Notes under the pieces: generated by a model
Told to the model about the DNA's origin: nothing
Seen by the model: the letters and a program-made list of their open reading frames with translations, nothing else
Database searches by the model: none
Shown: positions 8,650-18,002 of the stretch, one piece after another
Numbering within the stretch: the first letter of the stretch is position 1
Layout of the letters: every line of letters begins with the position of its first letter
Source: DAOTXR01 sp034435375
Lineage (GTDB): Bacteria; Chloroflexota; Anaerolineae; Aggregatilineales; UBA3940
Assembly (NCBI GenBank): GCA_034435375.1
Contig: DAOTXR010000047.1
Coordinates: forward strand, 23,377 to 87,376
Length of the DNA: 64,000 nt
Direction: 5' to 3'
Program-made: the position numbers and the translations under genes

Positions 8650-11514
8650 CTAATCGCGCCTGATCTCGTCACGGTGCATCCTGCGCCGAATGAATCCCTT
8701 CCTCAACTCAATCCCAATCAGCACGAACGCACTCAGCGCCAGGGTGATGCCCAGCTGTCCCAGAGCGAGCGGGGCAGTGCCAAACCAGCGGTTGAAGATG
8801 GGCATGTAGATCAGCGCCGCCTGGAGCGCCAGGGTAGCCGCCACTGCGGCTAACAGCAGCTTGTTTGTGAGCAACCCTTTCTTCAGGATTCCCTGGTGGT
8901 CCGATCTCACGGCAAGGGCATGCCCCATCTGCGATACGGTCAGTGTGGTGAAGACCATTGTGCCCCATACTTCGGGCGAATAGGCAGCATACCCCAGCAC
9001 TGACAGCGTAAACGAGGTGGCAAAAATCAGCGCACCGGCATATATCAAGTGCTGCCACATCCCTCGTGCAAAGATGCTTTCATTGGGACTGTGCGGTGGC
9101 CGACGCATAGTGTTGTCCTCGGCAGGCTCGAGCGCTAATGCAAGGGCAGGCAGGCCGTCGGTTACAAGGTTCATATACAAGATTTGCAGCGTGTTCAACG
9201 GGAGCGGCAGGCCGAGGGCTTGCGTCCCCAGCAGGACGAACACCTCACCAGTATTGCTGGCCAGGATATATTTCACGAACTTGCGCACATTCTCATAGAT
9301 CGTTCGTCCTTCTTCGACGGCGCTCACGATGGTGGCGAAGTTATCATCCAGGATCACCATGTCAGATGCCTCCTTCGCCACCGCGGTGCCTGTGATACCC
9401 ATGGCGACACCGATATCACCTTTGCGCAGGGCCGGTGCGTCATTCACGCCGTCACCCGTCATAGCGACGATATGGCCGCGCCTCTGTAGCGCTTCGACGA
9501 TGTCCAGCTTGTGCTCCGGTGAGACACGGGCATATACATCCACCTGTTCAACCAGTTCCTCAAGTTCTGTGGGAGCTAGACGCCCGATCTCCTGCCCAGT
9601 CAAGACGCGGTCGCTGCGTGCAATGCCCAGGTCGCGTGCTATGTACCGGGCTGTCAAGGGGTGATCGCCCGTGATCATCACCGGGCGGATTCCAGCGGTC
9701 TTACATGTGGCCACCGCTCCCTTAACCTCTGGACGAGGTGGGTCGATCATGCCCACCATGCCAACGAAGATCAGACCCTGCTCCACCTGAGGCATTTCAT
9801 CGGCGAGGGGAAGATCATCCAACAGACGGAAAGCGACCCCCAGCACACGCAGGCCATCCCGAGCCTGACGATCGTCGGCCTCTTCAATGCGCCGATGCCA
9901 TTCGTCAGTGAGCAGCTCTATTTTGCCGTCCACCCACACTGAGTTGCTCACGCTGAGCAGGCTGTCGACTGCCCCCTTGGTGAAGGCAATATGGCGGCCC
10001 TCAGCGCCAATCATGCCGCGAAAGGTTAGGCTATCCTGGGAGGACGTGTCGGCCTGGAGTTGACCACCCAGAGCGTGAACCGTGGTCATGCGCTTGCGGT
10101 CAGAATCGAACGGCACTTCGGCCACACGTGGATAGGCTTCATCGAGATGGTGCTTCCACAGCCCAAAGTGGGCCGCCGCGACAACCAAAGCCGCCTCGGT
10201 GGAGTCGCCGATCGCGACGTAAGACCCAGCTACCTCCTCATCTTCTTCCAGTAAGGCATCGTTGCATAGCGCACTACCTGCCAGCAGAATAGCTTGGGCA
10301 TAGCTGTCTGGCCTGCGTTGGGCGCCCTCCCTGTTGATCGTCAGGTGGCCAGCGCGGACTATCTCGATCACGTCCCAGCTGTGCCCAGCAACGTCCAACA
10401 CTTTGACCGTCATCCGGTTTTCAGTCAGTGTCCCTGTCTTGTCTGAGCAGATCACCGTCACCGAGCCTAGTGTCTCGACCGCGGGCAACTTGCGGATCAG
10501 CGCCTGTCGTCTAAGCATACGCTGAGCGCCCAATGCCAGCGCAATAGTCACCACAGCGGGCAAACCCTCCGGCACAACAGCTACGGCAATCGCCACCGCG
10601 GCCACGAACAGATCAGTGAGACTGGTTCCTGGCTTGAGAAGGCCCAGTCCAAAGGTGAGGGCAATGATCACCACAGCGAGCACAAGTAGCGCCCTGCCAA
10701 GCTCACTCATACGCCGCTGTAGAGGTGTCTTCTCGCCCTCTATGCCCTGGATCAGGTCAGCAATGCGGCCCAGCTCGGTGTTCATGCCAGTGGCAACGAC
10801 CAGCGCCGTGCCGCGCCCATAGGTCACTGAGGTACCCATATAAAGCATGTTATGGCGATCCCCCAGGGGCAGATTCTCATCAAACAAGGCGGCCGTGCTC
10901 TTCTCGACAGGGAACGATTCGCCGGTGAGCGCTGCCTCTTGCACACGCAGATTGGCCGACTCGATCAGCCGCGCGTCTGCGGGGACAATGCTGCCAGCTT
11001 CCAGCAAAATCACATCACCTGGCACGATCTCATTGGACTTGACATCGCGCAGACGGCCAGCACGTCGCACTCGCACCGCTGGAGCCGACATCCGCTTGAG
11101 GGCCGCCATGGCCTGCTCAGCACGATACTCCTGCACGAAGCCAAGGGTGGCATTTAGAATAACGATGGCCATGATGGCAATGACACTGTCCCACTTGTTC
11201 AGAAAACCCGAAGTGACCGCCGCGGCAACCAGGATCATGACCAAAGGATTGGTCAATTGCTCCCATAGGATCAGCAGAGGGTTCTTCAGGCCACGCTCGA
11301 CAAGCTCATTCGGCCCATGCTCCATGAGACGCGATTTCGCTTCGCTCTCACTCAGCCCATGGTCCAGGGCAACGCCGAAGCGTGTCAATATCTGAGTTGT
11401 ATCAAGAAGGTGCCAGGCTTGCAGTTCTGGCTGTTCTGCGGGTGCGAGGGTGGCAGATGAAGCCCGCTTGATAACTGGAGTCTCCTGTCGTCGTGCCACT
11501 AACTTTCCCTTCAT
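8650..11514 (-). CDS. Cation-translocating P-type ATPase, Ca2+ (type II) family
   Basis: A 954-residue P-type ATPase. Order: cation_ATPase_N domain (LTRFGVALDHGLSESEA, HGPNELVERG), TM1-2, the actuator loop with AALTGESFPVEK (TGES), the M4 motif VAVVPEGLPAVVTIAL, the phosphorylation motif CSDKTGTLTENRM with Asp 358, nucleotide-binding domain with FTKGAVDSLL, the hinge MTGDGVNDAPALR, and a C-terminal set of about six helices. The PEGLP M4 and overall length fit SERCA/PMCA-like Ca2+ pumps; Mg2+ or Na+ selectivity cannot be excluded. Located in the cytoplasmic membrane. It stands alone; the TIR gene upstream is 171 bases away. Confidence 0.93.
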   Translation of the reverse strand: MKGKLVARRQETPVIKRASSATLAPAEQPELQAWHLLDTTQILTRFGVALDHGLSESEAKSRLMEHGPNELVERGLKNPLLILWEQLTNPLVMILVAAAVTSGFLNKWDSVIAIMAIVILNATLGFVQEYRAEQAMAALKRMSAPAVRVRRAGRLRDVKSNEIVPGDVILLEAGSIVPADARLIESANLRVQEAALTGESFPVEKSTAALFDENLPLGDRHNMLYMGTSVTYGRGTALVVATGMNTELGRIADLIQGIEGEKTPLQRRMSELGRALLVLAVVIIALTFGLGLLKPGTSLTDLFVAAVAIAVAVVPEGLPAVVTIALALGAQRMLRRQALIRKLPAVETLGSVTVICSDKTGTLTENRMTVKVLDVAGHSWDVIEIVRAGHLTINREGAQRRPDSYAQAILLAGSALCNDALLEEDEEVAGSYVAIGDSTEAALVVAAAHFGLWKHHLDEAYPRVAEVPFDSDRKRMTTVHALGGQLQADTSSQDSLTFRGMIGAEGRHIAFTKGAVDSLLSVSNSVWVDGKIELLTDEWHRRIEEADDRQARDGLRVLGVAFRLLDDLPLADEMPQVEQGLIFVGMVGMIDPPRPEVKGAVATCKTAGIRPVMITGDHPLTARYIARDLGIARSDRVLTGQEIGRLAPTELEELVEQVDVYARVSPEHKLDIVEALQRRGHIVAMTGDGVNDAPALRKGDIGVAMGITGTAVAKEASDMVILDDNFATIVSAVEEGRTIYENVRKFVKYILASNTGEVFVLLGTQALGLPLPLNTLQILYMNLVTDGLPALALALEPAEDNTMRRPPHSPNESIFARGMWQHLIYAGALIFATSFTLSVLGYAAYSPEVWGTMVFTTLTVSQMGHALAVRSDHQGILKKGLLTNKLLLAAVAATLALQAALIYMPIFNRWFGTAPLALGQLGITLALSAFVLIGIELRKGFIRRRMHRDEIRRD

Positions 11515-11685
11515 ACGACCCGGCCCTGAAAAAGCATACTGACCGGCGTCTCTCTGCTATGATCAGGAACAACGTCGGTCTGCCTCACGGTTCACTGCGT
11601 GACAGATTCTATCAGTTTGGCCAAGTTGCTTTCAAAGGGTTGTATTAAAAATGCCAAAGGCCGGCTCAGCTACAGGGGTGCGTCT

Positions 11686-12363
11686 TCAGCCCGTCAGGGC
11701 CTGGACCATTTCACGGAAGGCAGACTTGTAATCCTGGGTGAAGTCGAAGCGAGGACGGCTGCGCAATTCATCGGGCACTTCGCACAACGCGACAAGGGCC
11801 ACGATTACTGGCTTACGGCGATCCCGGAAAAAGCGCCAACCTTCCCTGACTTTCTCCGACTCCAACGCTGCCTGCGAGAGCACAACGACCATGTGGCTAC
11901 ATTCTTCGAGGGCAGGATGAACCCCGCTAGCCCAGCTCACCTGCTCAGAAGCTGTCGGGTCAGGTTCGAACCACGTGGCCATGCCAATCCTTCCGAGGTC
12001 CTCGGCGAGTTGAGCCGCCACCTGGATGTCCGAATGGCTGTGGTTGATATAAGCCACGGGACGCACTCTGGGCGCAGGGCGGCGCACAGGCTCACCCCGA
12101 CGGCCACGCCTGCGCGGCGGCTGGCTGATCTCAAGTAGGTGACTGACATCTGGCGGCGACAGTTCCCGATGCGCCTCAGTCCGCCCCATTCGAAACACCG
12201 TAGTCCCGCAGATAGCGCATTCCCCCCGCGTGCCTGGCGCCCCGCGCCGGGTCCACACTGGTGTAGGGTTGTGCATCTCCACGGTTTGCTTACACCGGAC
12301 ACAGTAGGCTTCCATCTCCTCCAATACAAACTCATCATCCTGCGGGTCATCGGGGTTTGACAT
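11686..12363 (-). CDS. TIR-domain protein with N-terminal DUF5679-type zinc ribbon
   Basis: A 225-residue protein in two parts. Residues about 20-65 form a four-Cys ribbon (AYCVRCKQTVEMHNP, then GECAICGTTVFRMG) matching the DUF5679 pattern. After a basic linker (RRRGRRGEPVRRPAPRVR), residues about 95-225 form a TIR domain: PVAYINHSHSDIQVAAQLAE, MATWFEPDPTASEQVSW, HMVVVLSQAALES, VREGWRFF and KPVIVALVAL. I chose ATG 12363 (AAGGA seven bases before) over the ATG at 12393. TIR domains are NAD-hydrolysing effectors or adaptors. The helix where NADase TIRs usually carry the catalytic Glu reads SWASGVHPALEE, so activity is uncertain. A promoter (TTGCTC-17-TAAACT) precedes it. Function in this cell is unknown; defence is one option. 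Confidence 0.85.
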   Translation of the reverse strand: MSNPDDPQDDEFVLEEMEAYCVRCKQTVEMHNPTPVWTRRGAPGTRGECAICGTTVFRMGRTEAHRELSPPDVSHLLEISQPPRRRGRRGEPVRRPAPRVRPVAYINHSHSDIQVAAQLAEDLGRIGMATWFEPDPTASEQVSWASGVHPALEECSHMVVVLSQAALESEKVREGWRFFRDRRKPVIVALVALCEVPDELRSRPRFDFTQDYKSAFREMVQALTG

Positions 12364-12411
12364 CGCCTGTCCTTGTCGCTCAATGTCATCCATCTGCTTT
12401 CATAAATAATC

Positions 12412-12440
12412 AGTTTATTCGAACTGGCAGCGGCGAGCAA
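12412..12440 (-). promoter_or_regulatory. Promoter of the TIR gene
   Basis: On the minus strand TTGCTC (12435-12440) and TAAACT (12412-12417) are separated by exactly 17 bases. The start codon at 12363 is about 48 bases downstream of the -10 box. Confidence 0.6.
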
Positions 12441-12485
12441 ACAGGTGGCGTGTACTTTTCTTGCTTGGATCCATTCCGCTTTACG

Positions 12486-12514
12486 TAGACTTTCAGACAG
12501 CCTCGTGGTACACT
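12486..12514 (+). promoter_or_regulatory. Promoter of the esterase gene, likely leaderless
   Basis: TAGACT (12486-12491), 17 bases, TACACT (12509-12514). The start codon ATG at 12522 begins seven bases after the -10 box, where transcription should start, and no Shine-Dalgarno sequence is present in GCCCCTT. A leaderless mRNA is therefore suggested. Confidence 0.5.
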
Positions 12515-12521
12515 GCCCCTT

Positions 12522-13316
12522 ATGGACGAGATCAAGTTACTCAGAGGCGCTGAACCGTTCTTCTACCCCGGCAATGACGTTGGCTGCTTGCTCATTCACG
12601 GTTTGACGGGCACGCCCTTCGAGATGCGCTGGCTGGGACAGCATCTGAACCAGCAAGGGTACACTGTCCATGGACCCCGGCTAGCTGGGCATGGAACCAC
12701 GCCAGATGATCTGGCTTATGTGACTTGGCGGGAGTGGTATGCCTGCGTCCTAGCCGGCTACACGATGCTTCGATCACAATGCCGCAAGATATTCGTGATC
12801 GGCCTGTCGATGGGCGCTGTACTGACGCTGTTGTTCTCATCTCGTGAGCCAGTGGATGGCCTGGTGTCAATGTCTGCGCCTTACAATGTTGACGATTGGC
12901 GCCGACCGTTGATGCCTCTGCTTCGTCACTTCATCAAGACGATTCCCAAAGGCGATCCTCCGCCCGAAGAAGATCCTTTTCAGCAGCATGTCTTAGCCGA
13001 GCAACTCCGACGTGGGGAAGACCCCACAGGGCATCCTAACTACCCATACTGGGTAGTCCCAGCCATAGGACAGCTGTTCAAGCTGCTCGAACAGATGCGT
13101 GCGGGCCTGCCGTATATCACGGCCCCAGCTTTGTTGATTCACTCTCGCGCCGACACAGTGGTGCCGTTCGAAAACCTGCAACCCATCTACGATGCCATCA
13201 GCAGCCAGGACAAGCAAAAACTGGTGCTAGAGAAGAGCGACCACTGTGTAGCCGAGCACCTGGAATACCCGCTAGTCTTTGATACCATTACCAAGTTCAT
13301 CGACGCACATCTGTGA
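12522..13316 (+). CDS. Alpha/beta hydrolase, monoacylglycerol lipase/carboxylesterase type
   Basis: A 264-residue alpha/beta hydrolase close to the Est30-type carboxylesterases. The oxyanion loop is CLLIHGLTGTPFEMRW, the nucleophile elbow FVIGLSMGAVLTL (Ser in GLSMG), the acid is in LIHSRADTVVPFEN and the histidine in EKSDHCVAEH, so the triad is complete. No signal peptide; cytoplasmic. The ATG is placed seven bases after a -10 box with no ribosome-binding site, suggesting leaderless translation. Its stop overlaps the start of the following MFS gene (TGATG), so the two are probably coupled. Natural substrate unknown; short- to medium-chain acyl esters are usual. Confidence 0.9.
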   Translation: MDEIKLLRGAEPFFYPGNDVGCLLIHGLTGTPFEMRWLGQHLNQQGYTVHGPRLAGHGTTPDDLAYVTWREWYACVLAGYTMLRSQCRKIFVIGLSMGAVLTLLFSSREPVDGLVSMSAPYNVDDWRRPLMPLLRHFIKTIPKGDPPPEEDPFQQHVLAEQLRRGEDPTGHPNYPYWVVPAIGQLFKLLEQMRAGLPYITAPALLIHSRADTVVPFENLQPIYDAISSQDKQKLVLEKSDHCVAEHLEYPLVFDTITKFIDAHL

Positions 13317-14512
13317 TGTTTAAACATCTGGAGCGCAACCATCGGTTAGTGATGGCTGCCCTACTTATCTGGGCGCTGGGCGAGGGTCTGTGGTATAGCA
13401 ACCTTCGCCAGTTATATCTGGCTGACCTGGGAGCCAGCGATCGGCAGGTGGGGATGGTGCTTGCCGCCGAAGCCATTGCTCGCGCCCTGCTGCCGATCCC
13501 GGCGGGGTACCTGTGCGATCGCATTGGGGCGCGACGTGTGATGGTAGTTTCCTGGCTGATAGGGGTAGGGGGGCCGCTGCTCATGGCGCTGGCTCCTACC
13601 TGGCAGGCTGCAATTCCAGGGCTGGTGCTCTATGCACTGTCGGCCTTTGCTTCACCGTCGATCAGCGCCTTCCTGTTGCAAAGCACTCCCCACCGGAATG
13701 CTCCTGGCACTGCCGAGCGGGTTCTGACAACGGTGACCGCTGCCTACTTTGCCGGTCTGATCGTCTCACCTGCCGTAGGCGGGGTGCTTGCCGATCGCTT
13801 CAGCATCCGCGCTTGTCTGTGGGTCTCGACGGCGCTGTTCGTGGTATCCACGCTGGCTGTGCTCACGACACAGTCCGCCGCAACCGAGTCGCCGTCTCAA
13901 AAGCCAGACTTCAGTCGGCTGTTTCACAACGCTTACTTCCTGCGTCTCGCCGCCTATGCCACGCTGCTCTTCCTGGCACTGTTTGTTGGCTACCAGTTCA
14001 TTCCCAATTTCTTGCGGGATGTGCGCGGCTTTACATTCTCAAACATTGGCCTACTGTTCTCGTTAGCCTCCGCTGGGACAGCGATCATCAACCTCTTGGC
14101 GGGCCACCTTAGCTCACGTTGGAGTCTTGCAGCAGTCATGGGAGTCTATTGGCTGGCGTTGCTCGGAGTCTGGCGTGTGTCAGCGTTTGTTGGCGTGATG
14201 CCAGTCTTTATGGCTGTCGGGAGCGCGTTCTCTGCAAGAGCGCTGATCACCGCCACCGCAGCACGGATCGTCAGCGATCATGACCAGGGACTGGCCTTCG
14301 GTATGGTGGAGACTCTGATGTCGGTGGCCGTCGCTATAGCGGCCTGGATCGCAGGTCACCTGTACCCTCTATCTCCCGCCCACGATTTACCCCTGATAGT
14401 GTCGCTGGCGGCCATCCCGATGATGGTGATGTTGTGGTTTATACTACGAGTGCAGGCACAAGTCACAGTTGAACCGGCAGAGACGCCTGTCGCGGCTGCA
14501 CCTGGCCACTGA
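13316..14512 (+). CDS. MFS transporter
   Basis: A 398-residue polytopic protein with about 12 helices. The motif A loop is AGYLCDRIGARRVMVV between helices 2 and 3; GGVLADRFSIRACLW follows later in the first half. ATG 13316 overlaps the stop of the esterase gene; a GTG three bases earlier is an equal alternative. The family exports or imports small molecules; nothing in the sequence fixes the cargo. Coupling to an esterase could mean that an ester-containing compound is exported or that a product is moved, but this is only inference. The gene is followed after 35 bases by a PAP2 phosphatase on the same strand. Confidence 0.85.
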   Translation: MFKHLERNHRLVMAALLIWALGEGLWYSNLRQLYLADLGASDRQVGMVLAAEAIARALLPIPAGYLCDRIGARRVMVVSWLIGVGGPLLMALAPTWQAAIPGLVLYALSAFASPSISAFLLQSTPHRNAPGTAERVLTTVTAAYFAGLIVSPAVGGVLADRFSIRACLWVSTALFVVSTLAVLTTQSAATESPSQKPDFSRLFHNAYFLRLAAYATLLFLALFVGYQFIPNFLRDVRGFTFSNIGLLFSLASAGTAIINLLAGHLSSRWSLAAVMGVYWLALLGVWRVSAFVGVMPVFMAVGSAFSARALITATAARIVSDHDQGLAFGMVETLMSVAVAIAAWIAGHLYPLSPAHDLPLIVSLAAIPMMVMLWFILRVQAQVTVEPAETPVAAAPGH

Positions 14513-14547
14513 GAGAGACCTTTTCGCGCCTGGAAAGGAGCAGAACG

Positions 14548-15522
14548 ATGACGGCAGTAGAACTAGGCTGGGGGCTGGACATCATCCTATGGTTCCAGTC
14601 GTGGCGAACCCCACTTATCGAGGTTATCGGCAGATTGTTTCACTATGCAGGCTCAGAGGAGTTCTACCTCACCATCCTGCCGCTGATCTATTGGTGCGCC
14701 GATGCATCATTTGGACGGCGGTTCGGTCCACTGTTTTTGATCTCCCTGTGGAGCAACGCCTGGCTCAAAGCCTGGTGGCAACGTCCTCGCCCCTTCATGA
14801 TGTCATCCCAGGTCAGAGTACCTTCCGGCGTCGAAGAGACGAGCTACGGCTTGCCCAGTGGCCACGCGCAGGGATCGACGGTGTTGTGGGGAGGGATTGC
14901 TCTTGAGGTGAAGCGTAGGTGGGCGCTCATAGTCGTCGTGGTCTACATCCTCCTGATGGCAATCTCCCGCATGGTGGTTGGAGTGCACTACCCACAGGAC
15001 GTGCTCGGCGGGCTGCTGATCGGGCTGATAGTGCTGGGGTTGTACATCTGGCTGGAACCTAAAATAAGCAGATGGGTCAAGGGCCAGAGCCTCTGGACAC
15101 AGATCGGCCTCGTTGTGGCAGCTGCTGCCCTGATGCTGGTCATCCACCCTGGCCTGTTCCCAGCCAGCTCTCCTCCGTGGTTGGCTCAGCCCGTTCCATA
15201 CGATGAGCAGGTGGGTGGGTCAGTCACGCCTGCAGCCAGCTTGCTGGGGCTGGGGATTGGATTTGCGCTAGAAGTGCGGTACAGCCGCTTTGATGCGCGA
15301 GGTGTGTGGTGGAAACGTGTCCTTCGATTCCTGCTCGGCCTTGTCGGTATATTGGCGCTGCGCTTTGGTCTCAAGGAACTTTTCGATGGCTGGGAGCCGG
15401 TGCTGGTTTTTCGCCTGATTCGTTACAGCCTGATCGGTCTGTGGGCCGGTTTTGCCGCTCCCTGGCTCTTCGTCACGACCAAGCTGGCTGACCAACTTGC
15501 AGAGAAAGCCTATGCTGGATGA
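14548..15522 (+). CDS. PAP2-family membrane phosphatase
   Basis: A 324-residue membrane protein with all three PAP2 signature pieces: KAWWQRPRP (K-x6-RP), GLPSGHAQGS (PSGH) and SRMVVGVHYPQDVLGG (SR-x5-H-x3-D). These build a vanadium-haloperoxidase-like active site that removes phosphate from lipid phosphates or isoprenyl pyrophosphates at the outer face of the membrane. Six or more hydrophobic segments are visible, with extra helices after the catalytic region (residues about 230-320), longer than the minimal 200-residue enzymes. AAAGGAG lies 8 bases before ATG 14548. It overlaps the next gene by 11 bases; that gene is a membrane glycosyltransferase, which fits recycling of polyprenyl carriers. 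Confidence 0.9.
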   Translation: MTAVELGWGLDIILWFQSWRTPLIEVIGRLFHYAGSEEFYLTILPLIYWCADASFGRRFGPLFLISLWSNAWLKAWWQRPRPFMMSSQVRVPSGVEETSYGLPSGHAQGSTVLWGGIALEVKRRWALIVVVVYILLMAISRMVVGVHYPQDVLGGLLIGLIVLGLYIWLEPKISRWVKGQSLWTQIGLVVAAAALMLVIHPGLFPASSPPWLAQPVPYDEQVGGSVTPAASLLGLGIGFALEVRYSRFDARGVWWKRVLRFLLGLVGILALRFGLKELFDGWEPVLVFRLIRYSLIGLWAGFAAPWLFVTTKLADQLAEKAYAG

Positions 15523-16900
15523 CAGAGTCACCTACAGCCTGCTCGCGCTGATCGTCGTCGCCTTCCTCGCCATCGGCACGCTGTATGCCGTCAACACACC
15601 GCCGTGGCAAGCCCCCGACGAGCCAGCACATTACAACTATGTCGCTCAGGTCGCTCGCAGCGGTTGCTGTCCGAGGATTACTCCGGGTGACTGGAACGCA
15701 GCCTATCTTGAAGAACTCAAGGCCAGCCAGTTCCCGGAGAGCGCCGACCTGTCGTCCATTGAGTACGAAGATCACCAGCCGCCGCTCTACTACCTGGCGG
15801 CAGCACTGGTCTACCGCCTCAGCGGCGGCTCACTCACCGCGCTGCGGCTGCTCTCCCTGGCCCTGGGTGCCGGCGCAGTGATCGCCGCGTACTTCGTCAT
15901 CGCGCGGCTCTTCCCGCGAGCCAAGCCACTCGCGCTGGCTGCCGCTGCATTTTGCGCCTTTACGCCGCAGCATATCGCCATCATGGCCAGTGTCAACAAT
16001 GACAGCCTGGCGGAGTTGGTGATGGGCATTTTGCTCGTGATCGCAGTCACGTACTTGGGCAACCCGATCTTAGCCAGAACAGGAGAGGCAAGGGAGCCGC
16101 TTAGCGAGTCGAGCAGACCCCATGCAGCAGCTTTGGGCGGATTGGTGGGTGCGGCCTTCCTAACCAAATTGACCCTCTATGGGCCTGCAATGGCAGCTGT
16201 GGCTGTGGCGATCCTCTGGCGCTGGCGCAGTGAGCGTCACAGTCGCCGCTGGCTGGTCGAGCAGGTCATCTGGGCGGCGGGCATGGCGTTGATCTTTGGC
16301 GCGCCATGGTGGTTCCGCAATGTCGCTGTGTATGGCTGGCCCGACTTACTCGGGCAGATCGCACACAGCGCCGTCGTTGTAGGCCAATTGCGCACCATCG
16401 ACCTGATCGCGGCGATAGGTTTCGGCCCATACCTGAGCCAGCTCTTGAGCACCACTTATCACAGCTTTTGGGGGCAGTTCGGCTGGATGGGCGTTCCGAT
16501 GCCGCCTCGCGTCTATTTACTGATCGGGCTGTTCCTGGCAGGCGACCTTGCCGGTCTGGTGGTCCTGCTGACCGCCTTCCGAGATCGTCTGAGGCTAGAT
16601 GCGCAGCAAAAGGCAGGAGTATGGGTGCTGGCGGGGGTGTTAGCCGCGGTCATCGCCGAATATATCTACTACAATTTGACTTTCGTCCAGTTCCAGGGGC
16701 GTTACCTTTTCCCGGCCTTGATCCCGCTTGGTCTGCTGACTGTCGCCGGGCTGTGGGGCTGGGTCCTGTTGATCAGGCAACGGTTGCGCGGTGATCGCTG
16801 GGCATGGGTTCTGGCCTGGATCCCATTGGTGGCATTGGGCTGGATGCCGCTGTTGGCGATCTATGCCCTGTACCGCTACATCGTTCCGAACCTGGGGTGA
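15512..16900 (+). CDS. Polytopic membrane glycosyltransferase-like protein (GT39/DUF2142 type)
   Basis: A 462-residue protein with about 11 hydrophobic helices. After the first helix it has TPPWQAPDEPAHYNYVAQVA; an acidic PPDEPAH motif in the first external loop is the hallmark of GT-C polyprenyl-phosphate sugar transferases and DUF2142 proteins. A second loop, YEDHQPPLYYLAAALVYR, contains the HQPPLYY pattern also common in these enzymes. ATG 15512 lies inside the end of the PAP2 gene (11-base overlap), preferred over an upstream in-frame ATG that would run 20 residues through PAP2 coding sequence. Likely role: transfer of a sugar from a lipid carrier at the outer membrane face; acceptor unknown. 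Confidence 0.8.
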   Translation: MLDDRVTYSLLALIVVAFLAIGTLYAVNTPPWQAPDEPAHYNYVAQVARSGCCPRITPGDWNAAYLEELKASQFPESADLSSIEYEDHQPPLYYLAAALVYRLSGGSLTALRLLSLALGAGAVIAAYFVIARLFPRAKPLALAAAAFCAFTPQHIAIMASVNNDSLAELVMGILLVIAVTYLGNPILARTGEAREPLSESSRPHAAALGGLVGAAFLTKLTLYGPAMAAVAVAILWRWRSERHSRRWLVEQVIWAAGMALIFGAPWWFRNVAVYGWPDLLGQIAHSAVVVGQLRTIDLIAAIGFGPYLSQLLSTTYHSFWGQFGWMGVPMPPRVYLLIGLFLAGDLAGLVVLLTAFRDRLRLDAQQKAGVWVLAGVLAAVIAEYIYYNLTFVQFQGRYLFPALIPLGLLTVAGLWGWVLLIRQRLRGDRWAWVLAWIPLVALGWMPLLAIYALYRYIVPNLG

Positions 16901-16952
16901 GAGACAGTCACGTGTTCCCCATGATGCCGATGCCCGTTGCAGGCGTTACGCG

Positions 16953-17993
16953 GTGGCCAACCTGAGCTATGAGGCTGAAGTCCTGCCCGGCTTGAAACCT
17001 TTCGCACTCGAAGAGCTGCGAAGATGCTTCCAGCGGGCAATAACCTTCTATGCCGGGGACGATCCCGACTGTATCCGCTTCCACTTCACCGGTCCTCCGC
17101 GCGATCTGCTGGCCCTGCGTACTGTGGTCGCCGTTTACGCTGCTGAGCATTTCGCCATTCCACGCCCGCGAGCGTTGCTGGGGCATGCGCACCTCAGTCG
17201 TCTGCTGGATGCCATCGAGCGGTTGCGCTCGCTGCACCCACCGGACGCTTTCCACACGTTCCGCATCAGCGCAGCAGGCAGTGGATCGACGACGTTCTCC
17301 CGCCTGATCGGCGAGTTGGCCAATCGGACCGGCTTGGTCCACCAGCCCGACGAAGCTGACTTGTTGCTGCGCGTGCGCCCCTCTGCCTTCAAGCGAGAGG
17401 GCTGGGAGGTATTGATTCGCCTCTCACCGCGTCCCCTCTCAGCCCGAAGCTGGAGAGTATGCGACATGCCAGGCGCACTCAACGCTACCATTGCTGCGGC
17501 TATGGTCGAACTCACCCGGCCTAGTCCTGCGGACTGCTTCCTCAACTTGATGTGCGGTTCCGGCACCTTGCTTATCGAGCGCCTACTGAGACGGCCTGCA
17601 GCACGCACCGTTGGCTGTGACATCGACATCAACGCACTCCGGTGCGCCCGTGAGAACATTGCAGCAAGTGGCCTGAGCGCAATGGTGGAACTGATCAACA
17701 TGGATGCAACTCGACTCGAGTACCCGGATGGCACGTTCAACGTCCTTTGTGTTGACCTGCCCTGGGGACAGCTCAGCGGCACACACATCGAGAATGTATC
17801 TCTTTACTCAGCGGTGCTGACCGAGGCAGCGCGTGTCAGCACCGCTGGCGCCTGGCTGGCAGCTATTACCCACGAGGTGAAGCTTTTTGAGAGCCTGCTG
17901 CCCGAAGTGGCCTTTCTATGGGAGGTACAAGACGTGATCAAAGTGCTCCAAGGTGGGCTGCATCCCCGGATTTATGCCCTGCGGCGAAAGTGA
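16953..17993 (+). CDS. THUMP-domain class I SAM-dependent RNA methyltransferase
   Basis: About 346 residues. The N-terminal part (EAEVLPGLKPFALEELRR, then a ferredoxin-like/THUMP region) resembles Trm14/RlmL-type proteins; the C-terminal part is a Rossmann methyltransferase with LNLMCGSGTLLIERLL (motif I), VGCDIDINALRCARENI, and the catalytic DLPWGQLSGTH in place of the usual N/D-PPY/F-G, as found in THUMP tRNA guanine-N2 methyltransferases. The start is uncertain: the frame stays open back into the previous gene; I prefer GTG 16953, just before the conserved N-terminal segment. It probably modifies tRNA or 23S rRNA in the cytoplasm; the target base is not decidable here. Confidence 0.8.
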   Translation: MANLSYEAEVLPGLKPFALEELRRCFQRAITFYAGDDPDCIRFHFTGPPRDLLALRTVVAVYAAEHFAIPRPRALLGHAHLSRLLDAIERLRSLHPPDAFHTFRISAAGSGSTTFSRLIGELANRTGLVHQPDEADLLLRVRPSAFKREGWEVLIRLSPRPLSARSWRVCDMPGALNATIAAAMVELTRPSPADCFLNLMCGSGTLLIERLLRRPAARTVGCDIDINALRCARENIAASGLSAMVELINMDATRLEYPDGTFNVLCVDLPWGQLSGTHIENVSLYSAVLTEAARVSTAGAWLAAITHEVKLFESLLPEVAFLWEVQDVIKVLQGGLHPRIYALRRK

Positions 17994-18002
17994 GCAGCAA
18001 CA

